64,000 nucleotides of DNA from Candidatus Intricatilinea gracilis (GTDB taxonomy: Bacteria; Pseudomonadota; Gammaproteobacteria; Burkholderiales; Burkholderiaceae_C): the NCBI GenBank assembly GCA_016702605.1, contig JADJDQ010000006.1, positions 62,001 to 126,000 of the forward strand, given 5' to 3'. Both the position numbers and the translations under genes were made by a program. Every line of letters begins with the position of its first letter. Within the stretch, counting starts at the first letter, position 1. The notes beneath the pieces are model-generated. The model saw only the letters and a list, made by a program, of their open reading frames with translations. It searched no databases and was not told the DNA's origin. Shown here in pieces: positions 27,406-35,612 of the stretch.

Positions 27406-27481
27406 GGCGAGGGCCTCGGGTCACGCCGCGTCGGTCGGCCTGGGCTCGTCGAATCGGCGGCCGGCATCGGGCGGTTTCCTG

Positions 27482-28594
27482 TCATCGCAGCCGCGTGCGT
27501 TTCACCGTCGGCGGCACGACCAGGTGATCGGCCACGGCGTTTTGCTTGACCCGCCTCGGTGTGGCCGACTTCGACAGCGACGCCAGCGCCACGAACCAGG
27601 CCTTGGGCATGTCGGTCGGCAGGCCGATCGGTATGCCCGCCACCTTGGGTGTGAGATGAAAGGCGTGGCCCGGCTCCTGGAAACCCGGCTCGGTGCACGA
27701 GATGCAGGCATACCCACCGCGGGTGCACGACCCTTCGCCGTTCCACAGCCTGGTGTTGCAGTCGGCGTGCGCCTGTGTGCCCTTGCAGCCCATGTGCTCC
27801 ATCAGGCAACCCAGCTGCGCGGGAGATTCGGCGCTGGCCTTGAACTCGTAGTACTCGTTGCGGGTGCAGCCGTGGTGCACGAGCTGGTCCGAATAGAAAC
27901 GCGGCCGGGCCAGGGCGTCCAGCCCGTCGGCGTTCAGTTCGCCGCTGGCCAGCAGCATGAGGGTGTCGATCACCCAGCCGGGATGGGTCGGGCAGCCGGC
28001 CACATTGATCACCGGCAGCCCACCTTTGGCGACGAAGTCGGCGCCCAGCAGGCCGCCGCGGTGGTCGTTGTCGTACTGCAGGCCACAGGCGTCGGTCGGG
28101 TTGCTGCCGGCCGCGGTGATGCCGCCCCAGGCCGCGCAACTGCCCATCGCCAGCACGTGATGCGCCACGGCCGAGAGGCGCTCGATCCAGTCCATCATCG
28201 GCCGGCCGGTGCCGGCCAGCATATGGAAACGCCCCGTGCCGTTGGGGCCACGCAGCACCGCACCTTCGATGCACAACGCGTCCAGGCGCAGCCGGCCGTC
28301 CAGGCTGGCGTCGAGGATGTCGATCAACTCGGCGCCGCTTTCGAGCGACAGCGACGGGTGCCACAGCAGGTTCACGCCCGCGTCGCGCAACTGGCCGTGG
28401 AAGTCGGCCGTGTCAGCGTTCAGCAGCGACAGGCTGCAACCGCCGCAGCCGCCTGACTGGAGCCAGAGCACGTTGAGTTTGCCGACGTCGGTTGTCGCAT
28501 CGTCGAACTGCGCGTCGCGTGGCGAGCCCTTGCTGCTCGAACCCTTGGGGTCACCGTGTGCCGCCAAGTCCTTCCTGCTGTCGGTCACGCTCAC
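27482..28594 (-). CDS. hoxB: regulatory (H2-sensing) hydrogenase small subunit HoxB/HupU
   Basis: About 370 residues from GTG 28594, whose GTGA overlaps the hoxA stop; a second GTG lies two codons on. There is no Tat signal, as expected for the cytoplasmic sensor. Iron-sulfur ligands are visible: LQSGGCGGCSLSLL (about residue 45), GSCAAWGGI, NVAGCPTHPG, and later HHGCTRNEY, GCKGTQAHADCNT, ACISCTEPGF. Extra acidic/serine-rich residues precede the family start. It pairs with HoxC. Open frames in other phases across this gene are shadows. Confidence 0.92.
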   Translation of the reverse strand: MSVTDSRKDLAAHGDPKGSSSKGSPRDAQFDDATTDVGKLNVLWLQSGGCGGCSLSLLNADTADFHGQLRDAGVNLLWHPSLSLESGAELIDILDASLDGRLRLDALCIEGAVLRGPNGTGRFHMLAGTGRPMMDWIERLSAVAHHVLAMGSCAAWGGITAAGSNPTDACGLQYDNDHRGGLLGADFVAKGGLPVINVAGCPTHPGWVIDTLMLLASGELNADGLDALARPRFYSDQLVHHGCTRNEYYEFKASAESPAQLGCLMEHMGCKGTQAHADCNTRLWNGEGSCTRGGYACISCTEPGFQEPGHAFHLTPKVAGIPIGLPTDMPKAWFVALASLSKSATPRRVKQNAVADHLVVPPTVKRTRLR

Positions 28595-30216
28595 TTCTCC
28601 AGCCCGAAGCGCTGCATCTTGGCTCGCAGGCCCACACGCGACAGGCCCAGTTCGGCGGCGGCCTTGGTCTTGTTCCAGCGCAGGCGCAGCAGCACCTCGC
28701 GCAGCACCATGGCCTCGATGGCGTCCAGGCGTTCCTGCAGCGTGCCGGTGCTGGGGATACCGCCAGCCGGCCGAGCGGCGCTGGCCGAGATGCCGGCCTG
28801 GCCGTGCAGCACCTTGGTCGACAAGGCCTGGGCGCCGATCAGGTCGACGTCCGACAGTGCGATGGCCCGAGCAATCTCGTTGCGCAGCTCGCGGATATTG
28901 CCCGGCCACGGGTAGCCCATCAGGCAGGCGAGGGCCTCGTCGCTCAGGCGCGCCTGCGGCCGGCCGAGTTCTGCCCCCACGTCCAGGCACAGGCGCCGCG
29001 CCACCGGCGCGATGTCGCCACTGCGCTCGCGCAAGGGCGACATGGTGAGTGTGATCCCGGCGATACGGTAGTACAGGTCTTCGCGGAAGCGCCCGGCACG
29101 CACCTCGGCCTCGAGGTCGCGGTGGGTGGCGGCGATCACGCGCACGTTGACGGGCACCGGCCGCGCCGCACCGACCGGGCGCACCTCGCGTTCCTGCAGC
29201 ACCCGCAGCAATCGCACCTGGAAGGCCGGCGAGGTTTCGCCGATCTCGTCCAGGAAGACCGTGCCGCCGTCGGCGCGCTGGAACAGGCCGATGTGGTCGT
29301 CGAAGGCGCCGGTGAAGGCGCCGCGTTTGTGGCCGAAGAGTTCACTTTCGAGCAACGTGTCGGTGATGGCCGCGCAGTTCTCGACCACGAAGGCACCCGA
29401 CGCGCGTGGGCTGGCGTAGTGGATGGCACGCGCCAGCAGTTCCTTGCCCGTGCCCGATTCACCCAGCACCAGCATCGCCAGGTCGTAGCGCGCGGCGCGT
29501 GCAGCCATGTCGCATACGGCGTCGAGCGGGCTGCCGACGGCACGCTCGATGCGGTCGAAACCGAACAGCTGGCGTGCCTTGTCCAGCTTCTCGACCGAGC
29601 GTTGGCGCAGCACGGCCGTGGGGCTGCGCAACTCGATGTCCAGGCGCTTGATGCTGCCCTGCAGCGCGCGTGCCTCGGCCGCGCCGCGCACCGAGGCCAG
29701 CAGGTGATCGGGCACCCAGGGCTTGAGGATGTACTGGTGGATGCCGGCCTCGTTGACGCCGGCAATGATGTCTTCGCTGTCGGTGTAGCCCGAGATGACG
29801 ATACGCACCGCCTCGGGCCAGCGCTCGCGCACTTCCTTGAGGAACTGCACACCCGTCTGCCCCGGCATACGCTGGTCACACAGGATGACGGCGATCTCGT
29901 GGCGCTGCAGCAGTTCACGCGCCGCGGCGGTGTCGGTGGCGGTGAAGACGGTGAAATCCTCGTCCAGCGTGCGCCGGATGGCGTCGAGTGAACGTGACTC
30001 GTCGTCGACCACCAGCACGGCGGGCAGCGGCGCGTCGGCCAGCGTGGCTGCCGCCGTGCCGGCCAGCGTGGTGACCGGATCACTGGTCAAGTTGCCGACC
30101 GGATCGCGGGCCAGGCCGCTGGCCAGACCGCGCGTCGAGCCGCCAGTCAGGCCGCCGGCCGGATCACCAGCCAGGTCGCCAGTCGGGGCGTTGACGTTGC
30201 GGTCGCGAAAGTTCAT
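28591..30216 (-). CDS. hoxA: NtrC-family response regulator HoxA/HupR, activator of hydrogenase genes
   Basis: 541 residues. Receiver domain (about 65-180) with phosphorylatable Asp114 in ILCDQRMPG; AAA+ sigma-54 activation domain with Walker A GESGTGKE and the GAFTGA loop; C-terminal Fis-type helix-turn-helix ending in RWNKTKAAAELGLSRVGLRAKM. Orthologues activate sigma-54 promoters of hydrogenase operons and are controlled by the kinase HoxJ/HupT together with HoxBC. The first 60 residues before the receiver form an odd Gly/Asp/Thr-rich degenerate repeat (AGDPAGGLTGG, GLARDPVG) not usual in this family. Its stop overlaps the hoxB start. Confidence 0.95.
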   Translation of the reverse strand: MNFRDRNVNAPTGDLAGDPAGGLTGGSTRGLASGLARDPVGNLTSDPVTTLAGTAAATLADAPLPAVLVVDDESRSLDAIRRTLDEDFTVFTATDTAAARELLQRHEIAVILCDQRMPGQTGVQFLKEVRERWPEAVRIVISGYTDSEDIIAGVNEAGIHQYILKPWVPDHLLASVRGAAEARALQGSIKRLDIELRSPTAVLRQRSVEKLDKARQLFGFDRIERAVGSPLDAVCDMAARAARYDLAMLVLGESGTGKELLARAIHYASPRASGAFVVENCAAITDTLLESELFGHKRGAFTGAFDDHIGLFQRADGGTVFLDEIGETSPAFQVRLLRVLQEREVRPVGAARPVPVNVRVIAATHRDLEAEVRAGRFREDLYYRIAGITLTMSPLRERSGDIAPVARRLCLDVGAELGRPQARLSDEALACLMGYPWPGNIRELRNEIARAIALSDVDLIGAQALSTKVLHGQAGISASAARPAGGIPSTGTLQERLDAIEAMVLREVLLRLRWNKTKAAAELGLSRVGLRAKMQRFGLEK

Positions 30217-30249
30217 GCGTTCATTCTCGGCACTGGCGGGGTTCGCACA

Positions 30250-31311
30250 TCAGCAGATACGCGGCAGCTGCTCGCCGCTCAGCCAGTCGACGACACGACG
30301 GCCACCGAAGCGGGTGTCCATCTGCACGAAGTGGTGATCGTCGGCGATGACCACGCCGATGCGCGCCGCGTCGCGGCCGAGCGGGTGGTCGTGCAGTGCG
30401 GCGAGCGCCGCTTCGGCCGCGTCGGCCGCGACGATGGCGATGAATTTGCCTTCGTTGGCCACGTAAAGCGGGTCCAGCCCCAGCAGCTCGCAGGCCGCGT
30501 CGACCTGCGGCTTCACGACGATGGCGGCCTCCTGCAGCAGCAAACCCACGCCTGACTGGCGCGTGATCTCGTTCAGCGTGGTCGCCAGGCCGCCGCGGGT
30601 CGGGTCACGCAGCACATGCACCGCACCGTCGGGCAGAGCAGCGAGCAACGCGGCCACGAGCGTATGGAGTGCAGCGCTGTCGCTTTCGATCGTGGTCTCG
30701 AAGTCCAGCGATTCACGCTTGGACAACACCGCCACGCCGTGGTCACCGATGCTGCCCGACAGCAGCACCACGTCGCCCGGTCGCGCCAGCGCGCCACCGA
30801 TGACCCGCCCGCGCGGCACCACACCCACACCGGTGGTGGCGATGAACACACCGTCGCCCTTGCCCTGCTCGACCACCTTGGTGTCGCCTGTCACCACCGG
30901 CACGCCGGCCTCGCGCGATGCGGCGGCCATCGATTCGACGATGCGTTTCAGGTCGGCCAGCGGGTAACCTTCCTCGATGATGAAACTCGCCGACAGGTAG
31001 AGCGGCCGTGCGCCCAGCATCGCCACGTCGTTGACCGTGCCGTGCACGGCCAGCGACCCGAGGTCGCCACCGGGAAAGAAGATCGGCGACACCACATGGC
31101 CGTCACACGCCATCACCAGCTTGCCGCCGTCATGCAGTTCAGGTGCAACGGGCAGCAGCGCGCCGTCGTTGCCCTGGGCGAGGAACTCGTTGTCGAAGGC
31201 GCGCGCGAACAACTCGCCCACCAGCTGCGCGGCAGCACGCCCACCGGCGCCGTGGGTCATGTCGACGCGGCCGGTCTTGAAGTCGATCGGGCGTTGGTAG
31301 TCCTTCTTCAT
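30250..31311 (-). CDS. hypE: hydrogenase maturation carbamoyl dehydratase HypE
   Basis: 353 residues from ATG 31311 (MKKDYQRPIDFK). It has the PurM-like ATP-binding fold with MTHGAGGRAAAQLV and GGDLGSLAVHGTVNDVAMLGARP, and ends with the invariant PRIC whose terminal Cys carries the thiocarbamate converted to thiocyanate. With HypF it makes the CN ligands of the NiFe site. The frame extends 47 codons upstream, but that part is not family-like. Confidence 0.95.
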   Translation of the reverse strand: MKKDYQRPIDFKTGRVDMTHGAGGRAAAQLVGELFARAFDNEFLAQGNDGALLPVAPELHDGGKLVMACDGHVVSPIFFPGGDLGSLAVHGTVNDVAMLGARPLYLSASFIIEEGYPLADLKRIVESMAAASREAGVPVVTGDTKVVEQGKGDGVFIATTGVGVVPRGRVIGGALARPGDVVLLSGSIGDHGVAVLSKRESLDFETTIESDSAALHTLVAALLAALPDGAVHVLRDPTRGGLATTLNEITRQSGVGLLLQEAAIVVKPQVDAACELLGLDPLYVANEGKFIAIVAADAAEAALAALHDHPLGRDAARIGVVIADDHHFVQMDTRFGGRRVVDWLSGEQLPRIC

Positions 31312-31378
31312 GGCGCTTCTTGTCATGTGACTTGTTGGTTCATGCGCATTCGGCGCGGCGAGGGTGTGTCGGTCGGGT

Positions 31379-32542
31379 TCAGGCGGGCTGTTCGGCAGCC
31401 ACGATCGGAATGTCCCTGAAGCGCCCGTAGCTGTAGTGCGCCGCACAGGCACCTTCGTTCGAGACCATGCACGAGCCCATGGGCGACTCGGGCGTGCAGA
31501 CAGTGCCGAACAACTTGCAGTCGGCCGGGCGTTTTACGCCGCGCAGGATGGCGCCGCACTCACATTGCTTGTGGTCGGGCACGGGCGTGTAGCTCAGGCT
31601 GAAACGTTGTTCGGCGTCGAAGCGCGCGTAGGCCGGGCGGATCTTCAAGGCGCTTTGTGGCACCTCGCCCAGGCCGCGCCACTCGAAGCTGTCGCGTACC
31701 TCGAAGATCTGCGCCACCAGGGCCTGCGCGGCCTGGTTGCCGTCGCGCGTCACGGCGCGGGTGAACTCGTTTTCCACCACCGCACGACCCTCGTTGACCT
31801 GGCGCACCAGCATGGCGATGGCCTGCATCACGTCGAGCGGCTCGAAACCGGCGATCACCACCGGCTTGTTGTACGACACCGCAAACCCTTCGTAGGGCCG
31901 GCTGCCGATGACGATGCTCACATGCGCCGGACCGACAAAACCGTCCAGCGGCACGGTGCCGTACTGGCGTACCTCGGGTGATTCGAGGATGTGCGTGATG
32001 GCCGCCGGCGTGAGCACATGACAGCACAGCACGCTGAAGTTGCTCAGGCCCTGGGCTTCGGCGGCGCGGATGGCCAGCGCGGTTGGCGGTGTGGTGGTCT
32101 CGAAGCCGATGGCAAAGAACACCACCTCGCGCGTCGGGTTGGCGGCGGCGATCTTGAGCGCGTCGGTGGCCGAATAGACCATGCGAATGTCGCCGCCGCG
32201 CGCCTTGGCCTTGATGAGTGAGAGTGAATCCGACGCCGGCACCCGCATCGTGTCGCCGTAGGTGCAGACGATGACGTCACGCTCGAGCGCCAGCTTGACC
32301 GCCAGGTCGATGCGCCCGATCGGCAACACACACACGGGGCAGCCCGGCCCGTGGATCATGCGCACTTCGGGCGGCAGCAGCTCGGCAATGCCGTAGCGCG
32401 AGATGGCGTGGGTGTGGCCGCCGCAGAACTCCATGAAGGCGTAGCGCCGGCCGGGTTGAATGTCGGTGGCAATGCGCTCGGCGATACGCCGTGCGAGTTC
32501 GCCGTCGCGAAACTCGTCGATGTATTTCATGGCGCCGCTCAT
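31379..32542 (-). CDS. hypD: hydrogenase maturation iron-sulfur protein HypD
   Basis: 387 residues with the HypD signatures FMEFCGGHTHAI (about 36-47), GPGCPVCVLP (about 65-74), GFETTTPPTA and a C-terminal 4Fe-4S set (CECGAI, CKLFGTVCTPESPMGSCMV, GACAAHYSYG). HypD with HypC is the scaffold on which Fe(CN)2CO is built. It starts with a four-base overlap on the hypC stop. Confidence 0.96.
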   Translation of the reverse strand: MSGAMKYIDEFRDGELARRIAERIATDIQPGRRYAFMEFCGGHTHAISRYGIAELLPPEVRMIHGPGCPVCVLPIGRIDLAVKLALERDVIVCTYGDTMRVPASDSLSLIKAKARGGDIRMVYSATDALKIAAANPTREVVFFAIGFETTTPPTALAIRAAEAQGLSNFSVLCCHVLTPAAITHILESPEVRQYGTVPLDGFVGPAHVSIVIGSRPYEGFAVSYNKPVVIAGFEPLDVMQAIAMLVRQVNEGRAVVENEFTRAVTRDGNQAAQALVAQIFEVRDSFEWRGLGEVPQSALKIRPAYARFDAEQRFSLSYTPVPDHKQCECGAILRGVKRPADCKLFGTVCTPESPMGSCMVSNEGACAAHYSYGRFRDIPIVAAEQPA

Positions 32543-32781
32543 GGGGTGGTTGGCTCGGCCTGCTGCGCCGCGCCGAGTTCGGCAAACAGCTCGAGCGTGC
32601 GTGCGGCTTCCTCGGGGTCGATCAGGCCCAGGGCATGGCCGACATGCACGATCACGTAGTCGCCGACCTGCGCCTCGGGCACCAGGGCGATCGAGATCTC
32701 CTTGCGTACACCACCAAGATCGACAACGGCGAGTTCGCCGTCACGCAGTTCGACCACGCGGGCCGGCAGGGCTAGGCACAT
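32539..32781 (-). CDS. hypC: hydrogenase maturation chaperone HypC
   Basis: 80 residues. It begins MCLALPARVVEL, whose Cys2 binds the iron precursor and must be exposed by Met removal; this fixes the start at 32781 although the frame runs 67 codons further upstream. It binds HypD and transfers the iron unit to the large-subunit precursor. Overlaps both hypF (10 bases) and hypD (4 bases). The HoxL protein at 39260 is its paralogue. Confidence 0.95.
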   Translation of the reverse strand: MCLALPARVVELRDGELAVVDLGGVRKEISIALVPEAQVGDYVIVHVGHALGLIDPEEAARTLELFAELGAAQQAEPTTP

Positions 32782-33998
32782 GAGCCGTTCTCCGTTGATG
32801 CCGCCGGGCTGGCGGTGGACGATTGTTCTTGCAGCAGCGTCAACTGCTGCTGCGCCACCCAGGCTTGTCCGAGCGCCAGCCCGGCATCGCCACAACTGAC
32901 GGTGACGGGTTTCAGCACCCGCAGGCCTGCGGCTTCGATGTGACGGGTCAGGCGCTCGGTGAGCAAGCGATTGAAGAAACAACCGCCGCCAAGCAGCACA
33001 TGGTCGCTGCCCACCTGGCGTGCGGCGGTGATCGCGGCGCGGGCCAGAGCATCGGCCAGGGTCAGGTGGAACAGTGCCGCGCCTTCATCGGTGTTGTCAC
33101 CCAGCTCGAAAAGCCGGGCGAGCAGGGGACGCAGGTCGATGTGGACCAGGTCGGGCGGAGTACCTTCGGCCGAGCTTTCCTCGCCCGCCGCGGTTGCGCC
33201 AACTGCGACCACTGGCGCCAGTGATCCATCGAGCACTGGATCGGCGTTGCCAGCCAGCCAGCGGGTGGCGGCCTGTTCGAGCGCGATGGCGGCCTGGGCT
33301 TCGTCGTCCTGCTTCAGGCACAGGCCCAGGGCCGCAGCGGCAGCGTCGAACCAGCGACCCGTGCTGGTGGTGACGGGGCAGTTCAGCCCGCGCGCGAGCA
33401 TCTGCGCCACGCCGCTGGCCTGGGCGTCGCCCACCTGCTGGCCGAAACGCGCCGCGATCTCGTCGCCACGACCCAGCGCGTGCAGCACGGCGGCGGCCAT
33501 GCGCCAGGGCTCACGCGCCGCGGTGTCGCCGCCCGGCAGGTGCAAGGGCTGCAGATGACCCAGGCGGGTGCAGCTCGCGCCGTCCAGCAGCAGCAATTCG
33601 CCGCCCCAGGCCGTGCCGTCGCTGCCCAGGCCCACACCATCCAGCGCCAGACCGACGACCGGGCCGACGATCGGCTGGCCCAACTGCGCCTGTTCGGCCA
33701 GCACCACTGCCAGATGCGCATGGTGGTGCTGTACACCGATGGCCGGCACCTCGAGGTCATGGGCCAGTGACTGCGCCAGCTGGGTGCTGAAGGAGTCGGG
33801 GTGCAGATCGTGCGCCACGGCGCTCAGCTGGCCGTCGCAATACTGCAGGAAACCATCGGCCGACCCGGCCAGCGCCATGCAGGCTTGGGGCGCACCCAGA
33901 TCGCCGTGCAGGGGCGACCAGACCACCGTGCCGTCGGGTTCGAGCAGGCAGGCGGCGTTCTTCAACCAGGCGCCGAGTGCGAGTACGGGGTAGCTCAT
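32772..33998 (-). CDS. hypF: short HypF carbamoyltransferase (HypF1-like, N-terminal domains missing)
   Basis: 408 residues, about half the usual 750-780. Only the C-terminal Kae1-like carbamoyltransferase part is present, with the metal-binding VQHHHAHLAVVLAE, LALDGVGLGSDGTAWGGE and LLGGGCFFNRLL. The acylphosphatase, zinc-finger and YrdC domains are absent. R. eutropha HypF1 has the same truncated form at the same operon position, so this is probably an authentic short variant rather than a broken gene. The missing domains might be encoded elsewhere. Confidence 0.9.
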   Translation of the reverse strand: MSYPVLALGAWLKNAACLLEPDGTVVWSPLHGDLGAPQACMALAGSADGFLQYCDGQLSAVAHDLHPDSFSTQLAQSLAHDLEVPAIGVQHHHAHLAVVLAEQAQLGQPIVGPVVGLALDGVGLGSDGTAWGGELLLLDGASCTRLGHLQPLHLPGGDTAAREPWRMAAAVLHALGRGDEIAARFGQQVGDAQASGVAQMLARGLNCPVTTSTGRWFDAAAAALGLCLKQDDEAQAAIALEQAATRWLAGNADPVLDGSLAPVVAVGATAAGEESSAEGTPPDLVHIDLRPLLARLFELGDNTDEGAALFHLTLADALARAAITAARQVGSDHVLLGGGCFFNRLLTERLTRHIEAAGLRVLKPVTVSCGDAGLALGQAWVAQQQLTLLQEQSSTASPAASTENGSCA

Positions 33999-34084
33999 GT
34001 CCGGGCGGTGTGATGTCGTGTCGAACCGGGCATGTTGCCTGCGATGTTTGTTGCAGGTCCAAGCCTGTGATCGCCGTCCATGGT

Positions 34085-35155
34085 TCAGCCTTGCGCCGGC
34101 TGGGCAGTCGACGTGGTGGCATGGCCGTGCGCCCGGCCGGTCAGATGCGCCTGATCGTGTGCCGTCTCACGGGCCGCGTCGATCAACCAGTCCAGCCATG
34201 CGTCCATGCCCTGGCCGCTGCGCGCCGACACCAGCAGCACCTCGATGCCCGGGTTGACTCGCTGCGCATAGGCGATGCACTTGGGGATGTCGAAGTCCAA
34301 GTAAGGCAGCAGGTCGATTTTGTTGAGCACCATCAGGCGCGCTGCGGCAAACATGTCGGGGTACTTGATGGGTTTGTCCTCACCCTCGGTCACCGACAGG
34401 ATGGCCACCTTGCCCGCCTCGCCCAGGTCCCACATGGCCGGGCAGACGAGGTTGCCGACGTTCTCGATGAAGAGCAGGCGGGTGGGGTCGACGTGGTCGT
34501 GATCGGCCTCGGTGGCTAGGGCATGCGCGTGGTCGTGTGTGTCGTCGTGGCTGTGGGCCGGCACCTCGCCATGGTTGTGCCCTGCGCCGTGCGCATGACC
34601 GCGGTCGTGCGTGTGGGCATGAGCGTGGGCTGCGCCAGGCGTCGCCGGGTGCGCGTGATCCGGCGCAAGGGTGTGCGTGTGCCCATGCCCGTGCAGCGGC
34701 AGGCGTGCGAACGCTGCGGCCACCATCGGTGCGTCCAGATGGCAACCCTTGCCGGTGTTGACCTGGATGGCCGGCGCGCCGGTGGCGCGGATGCGGTCGG
34801 CATCGTTGCTGGTCTGCTGGTCACCTTCGATGACCGCCACCTGCACGCCCGGCTCGCGCGCTCGCAGTGCATGGATGGTGGCGCACAGCAGCGTGGTCTT
34901 GCCCGAGCCGGGGCTGGACACCAGGTTGAGCGCGGTGACGCCGTGGTCGGCAAAGTGGCGGCGGTTGGCTGCCGCCACCAGGTTGTTCTCGCCCAGCACG
35001 TCGGCCTCGAGCTTGATGGCGCGCTCGGCGCTCATGCCCGGCACCGACACCCGCGCCGCGCCGGCGCCGAAGTGCAGGTCGCCCGTGGCCGGGTTGACCT
35101 GCGCCGCTTCACCCACCGCCGCACCGCTGTTGCTGCATCCACAGACCACACACAT
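34085..35155 (-). CDS. hypB: hydrogenase nickel-insertion GTPase HypB with internal His-rich segment
   Basis: 356 residues from ATG 35155. The N-terminus MCVVCGC carries the CxxCGC nickel site. Walker A SSPGSGKTT lies at about 80-88, EGDQQT at 110-115, the switch-type segment GKGCHLDA at 135-142, ENVGNLVCPA at 231-240 and NKIDLLPY at 278-285. A long His-rich stretch (about 155-221) is inserted inside the GTPase domain, between the CHLDA and ENVGNLVCP motifs; in most His-rich HypB proteins it lies before the P-loop. It stores or delivers nickel together with HypA. Confidence 0.94.
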   Translation of the reverse strand: MCVVCGCSNSGAAVGEAAQVNPATGDLHFGAGAARVSVPGMSAERAIKLEADVLGENNLVAAANRRHFADHGVTALNLVSSPGSGKTTLLCATIHALRAREPGVQVAVIEGDQQTSNDADRIRATGAPAIQVNTGKGCHLDAPMVAAAFARLPLHGHGHTHTLAPDHAHPATPGAAHAHAHTHDRGHAHGAGHNHGEVPAHSHDDTHDHAHALATEADHDHVDPTRLLFIENVGNLVCPAMWDLGEAGKVAILSVTEGEDKPIKYPDMFAAARLMVLNKIDLLPYLDFDIPKCIAYAQRVNPGIEVLLVSARSGQGMDAWLDWLIDAARETAHDQAHLTGRAHGHATTSTAQPAQG

Positions 35156-35177
35156 GGGGACTTCTCCGTTTTCTTGT

Positions 35178-35612
35178 CTAGACAGCTTGGCCAGTCGATG
35201 CTGGCGAGCCTTGGGGCGTGGCACCTGCCGTGTCCCCGGCCGCATCGCCGGCTGCGTCGCCGGGCAGGTCATCGTGCACGATCAGTTCCAGCACCTTGAG
35301 TTCATGCCCGCCGGTCGGCTGGATCTGGGCGCTGCCACACAGCGGGCAGTCGTCCAGGCGCGACTGGATGGTCACGGCCTGTGCACAGGCCATGCACCAG
35401 GCGGCGGCGGGCGGCTGGGTGATGTCGATGGTCGCACCGTCGAGCAGCGTGCCCGGCGACATGGCTTCGAGTGCAAAACGCAGTGCCGAGACCTCGACGC
35501 CGGACAACGCACCCGCCTCCAGCGCCAGGCGCGAGACACGTTTGAAACCTTCACGCGCCTGGGCCTGTTCGACCACACGCAGGATGCCACCGGCCAGACT
35601 CATCTCATGCAT
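35178..35612 (-). CDS. hypA: hydrogenase nickel metallochaperone HypA
   Basis: 144 residues from ATG 35612. MHEMSLAGGIL provides the nickel-binding MHE motif, and the zinc site is formed by CMAC and CPLC (about 73-76 and 89-92). The normal protein (about 113 residues) is extended by an Ala/Gly/Asp/Thr-rich tail containing a GDAAG repeat. It overlaps the hoxV stop by eight bases and precedes hypB by about 20. Confidence 0.94.
   Translation of the reverse strand: MHEMSLAGGILRVVEQAQAREGFKRVSRLALEAGALSGVEVSALRFALEAMSPGTLLDGATIDITQPPAAAWCMACAQAVTIQSRLDDCPLCGSAQIQPTGGHELKVLELIVHDDLPGDAAGDAAGDTAGATPQGSPASTGQAV

Noticed and set aside
27402..28364. Second minus-strand frame across hoxB, which could suggest a frameshift
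   Set aside because: Composition is Arg/Pro-rich shadow; the hoxB frame is continuous with all cluster ligands.
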